From NCBI RefSeq assembly GCF_029029525.1, contig NZ_JAKJSC010000001.1:1-64000 (forward strand): a stretch of DNA of 64,000 nucleotides. The letters run 5' to 3'. The notes beneath the pieces were generated by a model. It did not search any database. It was not told the DNA's origin and saw nothing but the letters and a program-made list of their open reading frames with translations. The DNA is from Labilibaculum sp. DW002. GTDB taxonomy: Bacteria > Bacteroidota > Bacteroidia > Bacteroidales > Marinifilaceae. The position numbers and the translations under genes are program-made. Below are positions 23,602 through 32,003 of this stretch, one piece after another; position 1 is the stretch's first letter; every line of letters starts with the position of its first letter.

Positions 23602-26193
23602 TTAAAATTTATAAGAATAGCTTACACTTGGCAAAAAAGAGAATAAACTTATCTTTTTTATGCTGTATTGTTTTGATCCTTGTTCGTTAACTTCTTCTTT
23701 GATGTAAGCGTAATTTGCATTTTGCCTGTTGTAAAGGTTATTTATACTGATGTTCCAAGTTCTAATCCCATGTTTCTTAAATTTTCTAAAATTGATTGAA
23801 AAATCCATTCTATGATATTCGGGTAATCTAATTCCATTTCTTTTCGAAAAGATAGGTGTGGAATTAATCGAGCCAGAATCGTAAGGGGATATGGAAGCAA
23901 TATTGGTAGCAGATAAGGTTATAGGTAATCCACTTCCGTAAAACCAAGAAACTGAACAGTCTACTTTCTTACTTAGTTTTTGGTTGATGTTAATCGAAAA
24001 ATCATGGCGTCGATCGTAAGGGGAAGCAAATGTTTTACCTCCATTAATTACAGGGTATTTTACAAATGATTTAGAAATTGTATAAGCTGCATTTCCTGTT
24101 GTACTTCCTCTTGTTTTGCTTAAATTAAATTCCAATCCACGACTCCAACCTTTTCCTGATTCAACAGCTTGTTCCCAGTTGGTATAAGTATTTTGAAAAT
24201 AAGAATCATCGCTTAATTCGAGTATGTTACGTGATAATTTGGAGTAATATTCCGCAGAAAGCTTTACGGATTGAGAAAAAGAATAATTTGTGCCAGCAGT
24301 GTATTGAAAGGAATCAATTGGTTTTATTTTGCTGGTTACGGGTAACCACAAATCTGTTGGTAAACTAAGCGAACTTGTTCTTACCATATGAAGGTATTGC
24401 GTCATCTGAGAAAAACTGCCTGTAATTGACCATTTTGGTTTAAGAAAATATTGGGCACTTAATCTTGGTTCAATAGTAGAGTAATAGGTTCCTTCAACAA
24501 TAAAACTGCTCCATCTTGCTCCCATATTTAAAAGGAACTTTTTACCAAATTGAATTTGTCCTTCACCATATAAAATCATTTCTTTTGATGTGATTACCTC
24601 ATCAGTAGAAGTATTTTGTTCATTTTGATTGTTGTTTCGATAAAGTTCACTACCAGGCTTGGTATGATGCAAGGAGGCTTCCATCCCAAATTTAAGGTAG
24701 TGTTTAGCGTCTGGAATCCAATCAAATTCTGATTTAACAGAAAAATCGCGAATACCAGATTTAAAGCGGTAATTGTAGTTTTCAAGATAATCTTCATTCT
24801 CATCCCGTAAGGATTTCTTATCCTTTGCAATAAAAGTGTACCTGCTTAAAATTAAAGTGGTATTACCGAATAGATGATTGTTATATATGTGGTTCCATCT
24901 AAGTGAATTGGTGAAGTTTCCCCAGCCGATCTTATTTTCAGATTTTTCCTTATTGTCAGCAGTAAGTTGCTCTATATTTTTAGCTTTAAGTAGGTCTCCT
25001 CCCCAATAAGTGCTAAAAAATAATTTGTCGCGCTGAGAGAATTTATGCGTTAGTTTAAAATTCAAATCTCCAAAATAATAGCCAGCATTTACATCTGTAT
25101 CAGATAATTCAAGAATTCCATTTAATAATAAATCTAGATAGGAACGACGTAGGGAAAGGTTAAACGTAGTTTTGTTCTTTTTGATTGGACCATGCAGATT
25201 GAATTTCGCGGTAAGCAATCCTATACTAAAATCACCACCTATTTTTTTTGAATTTCCATCTTTCATTCTGATGTCCAAAACCGAGGATGCCCTTCCTCCA
25301 TAATGCGCTGGAAATCCACCTTTAATCATTTTCACATGCTTAATTGCATCAGGGTTAAAAACAGAAAACAATCCAAGTAAATGAGAGGAGTAGTAAACAG
25401 GTACATCATCTAACAAAATTAAATTTTGATCATGTGAGCCATTGCGCACAATAAACCCTCCTAATCCTTCATTTGAGGATTGAACCCCGGGAAATTGTAT
25501 CAGGCTTTTAAAAAGGTCACTTTCTCCAAGTACACCCGAATTTTTCATTTGTTCTGAACTTAAAGAACTTGTACTCACAAACTGATGATTGATATTGTTG
25601 CCTTTTTTATTCGCAATTACCTTTATTTCGTTCAGAATCGTTCTTGGTTCTAACTCAATGTTGATACTTGTATCCTTAACTGGATTTATATTGATGGAGT
25701 AATCTTGGTAACCAACATATGAGATTTGTAATTTGTATGCTTTTTTACGGAGAGAGAAACTATAGAAACCAAAATTATTACTGATTGTCCCAGATCGATC
25801 CTCTAAATTAATAATACTTGCATTGATTAGAGATTCTCCCGTTGCAGCATCCGTTACAAAGCCACTAATGCTATATCTACGATCAGAAGGGGGAATGCCA
25901 ACAAAAAATATTTTGTTGCCTTTTGAGACAATTTTGAAGGCTTTTTTATCGATGATCTCGTTCAAGAAATATTTAAGGCTTCCAGTTAATGCCGGCAGTT
26001 CGATATACTGCTTTGTATTCAATTCACTGGTGTAGCTAAATTCAATGTTCGTTTGCTTGCTAATTTCTTCTAGTAAAACATCTAATGGATAAGTTACATC
26101 CTCAAAAAAGAGCATTTTTGATAGCCTAGAATCCTGACATACGGCTGAAAAGGAGAAGAGTAAGGAAGAGATAAGGACTAGTGAAATTCTCAT
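23602..26193 (-). CDS. TonB-dependent receptor with STN signalling domain
   Basis: An 863-residue outer-membrane receptor. After the signal peptide, residues 25-102 form an STN (secretin/TonB short N-terminal) domain (FFEDVTYPLDVLLEEISKQ) that should contact FecR in the periplasm. A carboxypeptidase-regulatory-like domain (108-195, ISGFVTDAATGESL) and a plug (about 205-320, VLGESDLFKSLIQFPGVQ) follow, then the beta-barrel ending in SYSYKF. It imports an unknown ligand with TonB energy and reports its presence to the sigma/FecR pair encoded upstream. Its nearest partner is the DUF4249 lipoprotein. The gap upstream (144 bp) holds two hairpins, so its expression may be tuned separately. Confidence 0.92.
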   Translation of the reverse strand: MRISLVLISSLLFSFSAVCQDSRLSKMLFFEDVTYPLDVLLEEISKQTNIEFSYTSELNTKQYIELPALTGSLKYFLNEIIDKKAFKIVSKGNKIFFVGIPPSDRRYSISGFVTDAATGESLINASIINLEDRSGTISNNFGFYSFSLRKKAYKLQISYVGYQDYSININPVKDTSINIELEPRTILNEIKVIANKKGNNINHQFVSTSSLSSEQMKNSGVLGESDLFKSLIQFPGVQSSNEGLGGFIVRNGSHDQNLILLDDVPVYYSSHLLGLFSVFNPDAIKHVKMIKGGFPAHYGGRASSVLDIRMKDGNSKKIGGDFSIGLLTAKFNLHGPIKKNKTTFNLSLRRSYLDLLLNGILELSDTDVNAGYYFGDLNFKLTHKFSQRDKLFFSTYWGGDLLKAKNIEQLTADNKEKSENKIGWGNFTNSLRWNHIYNNHLFGNTTLILSRYTFIAKDKKSLRDENEDYLENYNYRFKSGIRDFSVKSEFDWIPDAKHYLKFGMEASLHHTKPGSELYRNNNQNEQNTSTDEVITSKEMILYGEGQIQFGKKFLLNMGARWSSFIVEGTYYSTIEPRLSAQYFLKPKWSITGSFSQMTQYLHMVRTSSLSLPTDLWLPVTSKIKPIDSFQYTAGTNYSFSQSVKLSAEYYSKLSRNILELSDDSYFQNTYTNWEQAVESGKGWSRGLEFNLSKTRGSTTGNAAYTISKSFVKYPVINGGKTFASPYDRRHDFSININQKLSKKVDCSVSWFYGSGLPITLSATNIASISPYDSGSINSTPIFSKRNGIRLPEYHRMDFSINFRKFKKHGIRTWNISINNLYNRQNANYAYIKEEVNEQGSKQYSIKKISLFSFLPSVSYSYKF

Positions 26194-26257
26194 ATTAGCG
26201 AACAGGTTCGGGATAAATTCAGAGTAAATTTAAGCAATGTACTCCTAAACAACAATA

Positions 26258-26275
26258 GGAAGCCCAAAGGCTTCC
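26258..26275 (-). terminator. Intra-operon hairpin before the TonB receptor gene
   Basis: GGAAGCC-CAAA-GGCTTCC, with weaker outer pairing. Only scattered T residues follow on the minus strand, so it may attenuate or protect RNA rather than terminate. Confidence 0.4.
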
Positions 26276-26337
26276 TTATTATTGTCTTGATATGCTAACT
26301 CCAGTTTTGGAGTTGTAAGTAAATGTATAGTTGAAAA

Positions 26338-26793
26338 TTAATTTACTTTCTTAAAGATATAACGTGTGATGAAAATACCTTTCCCGTCACCTTTTCCGCT
26401 ATCACTTTCAACAGCTGAAGTCACAAATGCTAGTTCCCAACCATCTGCGACTAATGTGTTGATTTTAGATGAGATTAAAGCATCATTAGAAGCGATATTC
26501 TGGAAATTGATACCTGCAATACTGTAAAAATTAAGCAATTTCGTTTCTGCAAATAAAGATACTTTCGCATCAGAACGTTTAACATCTTTTTGCTTGCTTT
26601 TTTTACCATCGGTTCTTTCTGTAGTAAAATTTTCTGCATCAATACCGCTTTTTTCTTCAACAATTCTAGAACGACCTAATCCCATAGGAACAATTGATTC
26701 AACTGATGTGATTACTTTGTATTGTACTGATTGTGCATTTGATTCAAAAACAAATGCAAGTGCGATAAACGCAATAAATAATAACTTTTTCAT
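26338..26793 (-). CDS. Hypothetical exported protein
   Basis: A 151-residue protein with a signal peptide (cleavage after SNAQ, near residue 21). The mature part contains a Lys/Asp-rich linker (RTDGKKSKQKDVKRSD) and ends with LVADGWELAFVTSAVES and GIFITRYIFKK. That ending recalls small DUF4177-like domains, which share a DGWELV motif, but the link is weak. Lies inside the signalling operon between an unknown lipoprotein and the receptor. Confidence 0.6.
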   Translation of the reverse strand: MKKLLFIAFIALAFVFESNAQSVQYKVITSVESIVPMGLGRSRIVEEKSGIDAENFTTERTDGKKSKQKDVKRSDAKVSLFAETKLLNFYSIAGINFQNIASNDALISSKINTLVADGWELAFVTSAVESDSGKGDGKGIFITRYIFKKVN

Positions 26794-26846
26794 TCTTTTA
26801 ATTTGTGTTATTGTAATAGGTTAATTATTCTTTTTTTGTACTTGTT

Positions 26847-27536
26847 CTAGTAGAGATAAATCTCTTTTCTATCTTTTAAAATGATGATTTTCTTTCCTCC
26901 AGCATATTCATCTTCTTCATCCAAACGATATTTTTTTTCTCTTTCGATATGAATTGTTGCATTTCCTGGATAGAGTCGTCTTAAATCCTCTGCCTCAAAA
27001 TAAATATATCGATCGCCTCTGTGATGTGTGCTTTCCGAAATACTTCTTCCAGATTGTTCAATGCTTATGCTTAAACTTTCACTATTTTCAATAGGAGCGC
27101 CATCCCAATATATTTTTGCTGACGAACTAATGTCAATTTCATCTAAATCATGCGGAATTATTGTAAAGGCAATATCATCTGTATAAATGGTATTGAAGAA
27201 ATCTTGATCCCAATTCTTATTGTAAAGAAAATCTACATCGGTAAACCCTCTACTTTTCCAATTATACTCATGAAATACTGGCCAATAATCGTGATGTCTT
27301 TCATTATTAAACCTGATATAAGCATCTTCCACCAGTTTGATATGAACACCAGAACTATTTCTTACTTTAAACTCGGCAGTTGCTGTTGTTTCGTTGTAAT
27401 AATTGTCATACACCAGCTTGTACGATTGATAAACAGGTGTATCGTAAGCCAAATCATTAGAATTGACTTTTTCACAACTAATTAAACTAATGCTAACTAA
27501 TATGGCGAATAGGTATGTAAATAATTGTCGTGTCAT
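26847..27536 (-). CDS. Hypothetical lipoprotein in signalling operon
   Basis: A 229-residue protein with a lipobox (SLISCEKVNS). The mature protein is beta-rich with many aromatic and charged residues (RHHDYWPVFHEYNW) and has no recognised domain. It begins 17 bases after the barrel protein gene and is followed by the exported 151-residue protein, so it belongs to the sigma/FecR operon. It could be a ligand-binding accessory of the receptor; this is inference from position only. Confidence 0.6.
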   Translation of the reverse strand: MTRQLFTYLFAILVSISLISCEKVNSNDLAYDTPVYQSYKLVYDNYYNETTATAEFKVRNSSGVHIKLVEDAYIRFNNERHHDYWPVFHEYNWKSRGFTDVDFLYNKNWDQDFFNTIYTDDIAFTIIPHDLDEIDISSSAKIYWDGAPIENSESLSISIEQSGRSISESTHHRGDRYIYFEAEDLRRLYPGNATIHIEREKKYRLDEEDEYAGGKKIIILKDRKEIYLY

Positions 27537-27553
27537 AAGTCTAAATTTTAATG

Positions 27554-28087
27554 TTAAAAGGCTATTCCAACGGTTAATCCAGCTCTAAGGGTAAATCCAT
27601 CCCAATTGCCTGTGTCAAAATCATCTTCAACTCCTGATTTTACATCTAATTCAGCATTTGTATAGGCTGGGCCAAAAAACCATTCGAAACTTACTCTTTC
27701 TTTAAAAATATATTGCTGACCGATTATTAAACCAGCTCCAATACTTTGCAAATTGGCATTCGAATTATCATCACTTGTTAAATCGTAATTCAAATATCTG
27801 GCATAAGGGGCAACAAAAAATCCTTTTGGTGCTGCCGATTCCGATAAATAGAAACGATATTCAGGTGTAATTCCAAAGCCTCTTACTTTGGTGTCATCAA
27901 CTTTCGCGCCAGAATATAAAAGCCCTAGTTGAAGACTGCTATTATCGTTCAGTTTTTGTTCAATAAAAAACGATCCTGTACGAACCAATGGACTTAGCAA
28001 ATTTCCCTTTATTACAGTATTTTGTGCTTTTGTAAACGATATGCAGCCAAGCATCAGAAAAGCTATTAATACAATTCTATTTTTCAT
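27554..28087 (-). CDS. Small outer-membrane beta-barrel protein (DUF3575-like)
   Basis: A 177-residue protein with a signal peptide (cleavage after SFTKAQ). The rest alternates as expected for an eight-strand outer-membrane barrel, with NTVIKGNLLSPLVRTGSFFIEQ near the start, GFGITPEYRFYLS, APKGFFVAPYARY and a final FTLRAGLTVGIAF strand. These are features of DUF3575 proteins. I start at the ATG at 28087, which heads the signal peptide; the longer frame would overlap FecR. Gap to FecR is 16 bases. Confidence 0.75.
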   Translation of the reverse strand: MKNRIVLIAFLMLGCISFTKAQNTVIKGNLLSPLVRTGSFFIEQKLNDNSSLQLGLLYSGAKVDDTKVRGFGITPEYRFYLSESAAPKGFFVAPYARYLNYDLTSDDNSNANLQSIGAGLIIGQQYIFKERVSFEWFFGPAYTNAELDVKSGVEDDFDTGNWDGFTLRAGLTVGIAF

Positions 28088-28103
28088 TTGTTCAATTTTA
28101 GAT

Positions 28104-29081
28104 TTAGTTATTCTCATCTGAAATTATTAGATGATTTCCCTTTTGTGAGACGTGAACCTTAAGGCCAATTTTAAGTTCTTCAATTACCTTGTCGAGCTTT
28201 GCGTTGGTAAAGGTGTTGGTGTAAGTTAGCGTATCAATTTTAAGGCTCTTGTTGGTGATTTTTACACCATAGTGTTGCTCAAGATCTGCAAAAACTTTTT
28301 TCATTGGTGTTTCTTTAAATACAAGAACACCAGTTTTCCATGATTTGTAGTTGAACTCCTTGTTTACCGATTCGCTAAGCTCTTGCTTTTGAATGATTCC
28401 TTTTTCACCTTTGGTTAGATAAACCAATTCACCAGTATTCTGATTTTTAAGGCTAACCTTACCCGAGTTTACACTCACAATTGTTGTTCCATCTGTTCTG
28501 TTGTTAACATTAAAGCTGGTACCAAGCACTTCAATGATAGCATCTCCAGATTTGATTATAAATGGTTTGTTAGGATTACGCTTAACTTGAAAGTAAGCTT
28601 CTCCTTCCAACTCTACATTTCTGATTTTTGAATTGAAATATTTAGGATAAATTATTTTACTCTTTTTGTTTAGAAATACTTCTGTGCCATCCGCCAAAAG
28701 AATTTGTTCTTTTTGCATGATTGCATGACTCTGAGCATATTTTCCAAAGCCAGGCGTGGTTTGATATAAATAAACCAAGCTAAGAGAAATTAATACCAGA
28801 ACTGTTGCTGCGTATCGCATGACCAGTTTTGTAGTGTTTAACTTTCTACTTTTTCCTGATTTAGCTTTAATCATTTTCCAATCAGCTGCTTCATCAATTC
28901 TTTGAAATACTTCAATCTCTTTACTCGATTTCCATATTTTTAGCATCTTTTGAAAAATCTCTTCATTCTCAGGAGTAGCGTCAATCCAATTCTGGAAATT
29001 TAGCTTATCCTGACCTGTCGCTCTCTCTTCTAGTATTGCTACTAAAAGCTGTTCGTCGATATGTTGATTGTTGTTCTTCAT
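28104..29081 (-). CDS. FecR-type anti-sigma factor (receptor locus)
   Basis: A 325-residue inner-membrane sensor. The N-terminal 85 residues are the cytosolic anti-sigma part, one membrane helix lies at about 87-106, and the periplasmic side holds the FecR domain (LADGTEVFLNKKSKIIYPKYF) and a C-terminal DUF4974/STN-like domain (KVFADLEQHYGVKI). It should hold the adjacent sigma factor inactive until the STN domain of the receptor signals. Second gene of the operon, 74 bases after the sigma gene. Confidence 0.93.
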   Translation of the reverse strand: MKNNNQHIDEQLLVAILEERATGQDKLNFQNWIDATPENEEIFQKMLKIWKSSKEIEVFQRIDEAADWKMIKAKSGKSRKLNTTKLVMRYAATVLVLISLSLVYLYQTTPGFGKYAQSHAIMQKEQILLADGTEVFLNKKSKIIYPKYFNSKIRNVELEGEAYFQVKRNPNKPFIIKSGDAIIEVLGTSFNVNNRTDGTTIVSVNSGKVSLKNQNTGELVYLTKGEKGIIQKQELSESVNKEFNYKSWKTGVLVFKETPMKKVFADLEQHYGVKITNKSLKIDTLTYTNTFTNAKLDKVIEELKIGLKVHVSQKGNHLIISDENN

Positions 29082-29155
29082 TTTGCTGTTTCTAATAGTA
29101 AGACAAGTAAGTTTGCCATCACACGTATTCTAATTTGAAAAAAAATGCAAAAAAA

Positions 29156-29731
29156 TTATTTCAAGGCATTTAAAAGGAAGATGATTAGAAGTTTTGCCAT
29201 TGATGGGCCAATTTTAACTCGTAAGGTTTTTAGCGCTTTTGAGATTTGCGTTTCCACAGTTCTCTTCGAAATACCTAACTGATCAGCTATTTCCTGGTTG
29301 GTAAAACCATCAAAGCGATTTAGTTTGAAGATGCGTTGGCATTGTTCTGGCAGTTCATCTATCGCTTTAAAAATTTCATGTTCTAGTTCTGTTTGCTCAA
29401 GAATTTTATCTGCTTGCATGCTTACGCCTGAACTCAAATATTTAATGTTCTCGTGATGTGTTGCATGATTTTTCCGCTGCTTAATGGTATTTAAGCAAGA
29501 ATTGCGAACAGAAGTAAACAGATGTGCTTTAGCCGATGTGTGAATCTTAATTGAATCTTTATTATCGAAGAGTTTTACAAAAACATCTTGAACAATTTCT
29601 CTTGAATCATCCAAATCTGTGAGGAATTTGTTTGCATAGGCGGTTAAAATAGAATAGTGCTCTTTAAAAAGTGCTTCTATATTTGCTTCTGTTAGCTTTT
29701 CGTATGAATGGTTTTGTAATGTGTGTTCCAT
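29156..29731 (-). CDS. ECF sigma factor (FecI-like, receptor locus)
   Basis: A 191-residue Bacteroidota-type ECF sigma factor. Region 2 reads YANKFLTDLDDSREIVQDVFVKLF and region 4 ELPEQCQRIFKLNRFDGFTNQEIADQ followed by GISKRTVETQISKAL. It should direct RNA polymerase to this operon when FecR releases it. First gene of the unit sigma, FecR, barrel, lipoprotein, exported protein, TonB receptor, DUF4249. Confidence 0.93.
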   Translation of the reverse strand: MEHTLQNHSYEKLTEANIEALFKEHYSILTAYANKFLTDLDDSREIVQDVFVKLFDNKDSIKIHTSAKAHLFTSVRNSCLNTIKQRKNHATHHENIKYLSSGVSMQADKILEQTELEHEIFKAIDELPEQCQRIFKLNRFDGFTNQEIADQLGISKRTVETQISKALKTLRVKIGPSMAKLLIIFLLNALK

Positions 29732-29931
29732 TTATTCAGTAAAGAGTAGATTATGCATAATATAAAAAGGGAATTTAGCCTCTTTCTAATCAAAAGACAA
29801 TTAAATGGCTTATAACACGTATGTGAAATCGAAAAAAAATGAAATTTTATTTGAATGGATGCTTAATGCGCCTTGTGGTTTTAGTATTTAGTCAATATTA
29901 GCGCTTGTTTATTAAGTGTTAACACTAAAAA

Positions 29932-29957
29932 AAACCAAAGCGGATATGCTTTGGTTT
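29932..29957 (-). terminator. Terminator after the hypothetical membrane gene
   Basis: AAACCAAAGC pairs perfectly with GCTTTGGTTT around GGATAT; the minus-strand transcript ends in a T run. Confidence 0.8.
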
Positions 29958-29990
29958 CTTTTTATATGTTGTTTCTACTATGCTTAATAA

Positions 29991-30515
29991 TTATGCTTTC
30001 CCAATATTCTTTTGATTTACTCGAATGATCCAATTAGATAAAGCTTTTGCATTTGTTAATAGGATATAGCCTAAGATATACTGTAATAGGGTAGCAACTG
30101 AAAAAGCAATAGATGGATTACTTTGCGGATGAATACTGGTAAACTGACTTACTATTTGAGTAATGCTAGATACAAAACTAGAGAATTTGAAAATTAGAAT
30201 AATTAAACCCAAAATCATTAATGAAATTTCTAATACTTTGCTGTAATTCAAATCAAAAGAAAGATTAATGTCAAAATCATTTTTACAGATTTTACGAGCA
30301 ATTTTAGTGGATTTAAAAATCAACAAATATCCAATAACGAATACCAATAGGCTAAATCCTATTAATATTCCAAGCCCTGTGTAATTTGTATTATTAGCTT
30401 CTACAGTTGCCATAAGTCGCAAGTAATGGAAATTTTGCAAATATAAAATTGCTGAAGCAATAATGTAGAATCCAAATATTTTAAGAGCTAAGTCAATAAT
30501 GTCAGATTTTTTCAT
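29991..30515 (-). CDS. Hypothetical membrane protein, four helices
   Basis: A 174-residue protein with four predicted membrane helices (about 10-30, 45-65, 95-120, 145-165) and short basic loops (KSTKIARKICKND). I do not recognise a family. The ATG at 30515 was chosen over a 14-codon extension that carries no conserved features. It lies downstream of the DUF819 gene (which has its own terminator in the other sense) and upstream of a terminator, and is probably transcribed alone. Confidence 0.6.
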   Translation of the reverse strand: MKKSDIIDLALKIFGFYIIASAILYLQNFHYLRLMATVEANNTNYTGLGILIGFSLLVFVIGYLLIFKSTKIARKICKNDFDINLSFDLNYSKVLEISLMILGLIILIFKFSSFVSSITQIVSQFTSIHPQSNPSIAFSVATLLQYILGYILLTNAKALSNWIIRVNQKNIGKA

Positions 30516-30649
30516 TTTTAGATTGTTTAGGGTTATTGAATAATTAAAATTAAACAAATAGTTTAACTATGAAGAAATCTATGTTAAAAGAATGTTTCTA
30601 TATTATGACTTCTTTCGTTTTGCATTGAGTTAAATTTATTTGCATAAAA

Positions 30650-30675
30650 AAGGCCTTGCAATAATGCAAAGCCTT
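30650..30675 (-). terminator. Terminator of the DUF819 gene
   Basis: AAGGCCTTGCA pairs with TGCAAAGCCTT, followed on the minus strand by a T run. Confidence 0.8.
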
Positions 30676-30703
30676 AAGATCAGAAATATGGTTTCTGTAT
30701 GTT

Positions 30704-31873
30704 TTAGGTAAGGTAAATAGCAATTGAAACACCAATAAAGGTTCCTATGATATAACCTAATATGCCAACCAGAATTGCAGGAGTTACTAATTTCTTTTGT
30801 CCCATAGAGGCAGCCATTGGTGCTGCAACCGAAGGGCCCATAATATTCGCAGCTGAAGAAATAACTACTTCGTAAACATCTAATTTAAAGAGTTTTGCTA
30901 AGGCCATCATAAATAAGAAATGGAAGATCATAATCGTTAAGTAAAAGCCTAATACTGCTGGGCCTATACTAAAAATTTGTGTCATGTTAGTAGCGGCACC
31001 AATTACAGCTAAAAAGATGTACATCATCCACAAGCCAAGTGAGAATGCGGTATCTTCCAAAGGTTTTAATCTCTTTGGGAACAGGTTCGCAGCAAGCACC
31101 GCTAAAACGGTAATTACGAGTATACTTAAGTTTAGTTTTGTGTGCAATAGACTTTGAAGGTATGGAGCTAAAAGGTTCCCCAATCCAGCTATAAGTGCAG
31201 CAATAAATACTGAAACAGCTATTCGTTCTAAAGTCATCGGAAATTTAGCTTTTTCTATTGCTTTAGTGTCTTCAACTTGATTCTCTTTTTTAGGTTTTAC
31301 AAAGAATCGAGCTAAAAACATTAAAGATGGCGTTAGGAACAAGAAGAGTGTATAAAGGTTCGAAACCAAATTGTCGACAGCAATAGTTGCTGTAAACATA
31401 GGGTTGGTACTGAAATTTAAACTCTCTGCTGCAGCAATAAAGTTGACACTACCACCAATTAGCGTTGCAGCAATAACGCCTGCTGTATTTCCGGCATCTT
31501 CGCCTAAATCGATTAACGAAAAAGCAAGAAAACAGCCTAATACAATTCCAATTGCTCCTATGGTGTAGGCCAGAAGTAGCTTACCACTTTCCTTTACAAT
31601 TTTCAGCAGATTGGAGCTAAACAAAAGCATCGGGATTGAGATAGGAATGAAGTAAGTAAACACCATATCGTAGACCTCAACTTTTACGTTGGGATTAGAA
31701 GCTACAGGAAGAACGCCCAACATGGCTAATATAGACATGGATATCATGGTAACAAGAATACCCGATAGTTTTCCAAACCATTTTTTTTGTTCAGAATAGA
31801 TACCAAAAGCTGCAGCACCTGCTACCACGAAGAACAAAACCAAATTGTTTTCGGGAGAGATTAGTGATTGCAT
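30704..31873 (-). CDS. DUF819 family membrane protein
   Basis: A 389-residue polytopic membrane protein of the DUF819 (YjcL-like) family, with about ten helices. Family signatures are IPMLLFSSNL (about residue 80), a Gly-rich AATLIGGSVNFIAAAE segment, and SSAANIMGPSVAAPMAAS near residue 345, which resembles the discontinuous helices of bile-acid/Na+ symporter-like folds. The family is thought to transport an organic solute, but the substrate is not known. Monocistronic. Confidence 0.85.
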   Translation of the reverse strand: MQSLISPENNLVLFFVVAGAAAFGIYSEQKKWFGKLSGILVTMISMSILAMLGVLPVASNPNVKVEVYDMVFTYFIPISIPMLLFSSNLLKIVKESGKLLLAYTIGAIGIVLGCFLAFSLIDLGEDAGNTAGVIAATLIGGSVNFIAAAESLNFSTNPMFTATIAVDNLVSNLYTLFLFLTPSLMFLARFFVKPKKENQVEDTKAIEKAKFPMTLERIAVSVFIAALIAGLGNLLAPYLQSLLHTKLNLSILVITVLAVLAANLFPKRLKPLEDTAFSLGLWMMYIFLAVIGAATNMTQIFSIGPAVLGFYLTIMIFHFLFMMALAKLFKLDVYEVVISSAANIMGPSVAAPMAASMGQKKLVTPAILVGILGYIIGTFIGVSIAIYLT

Positions 31874-31959
31874 AGGTGTTTGTTTAGATTATGAGAAACG
31901 AATATATTTCGATTTTTGCCGAAAAGCAAAGAAGCAGTAATAAAAATGAGATGTTAAAA

Positions 31960-31995
31960 AAAGAACCTCAAATTCGTGTGATTTTGAGGTTCTTT
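31960..31995. terminator. Terminator of the DEAD-box helicase gene
   Basis: AAAGAACCTCAAAT pairs with ATTTTGAGGTTCTTT around TCGTGTG, with flanking A and T runs. Confidence 0.85.
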
Positions 31996-32003
31996 CTGAG
32001 CTA

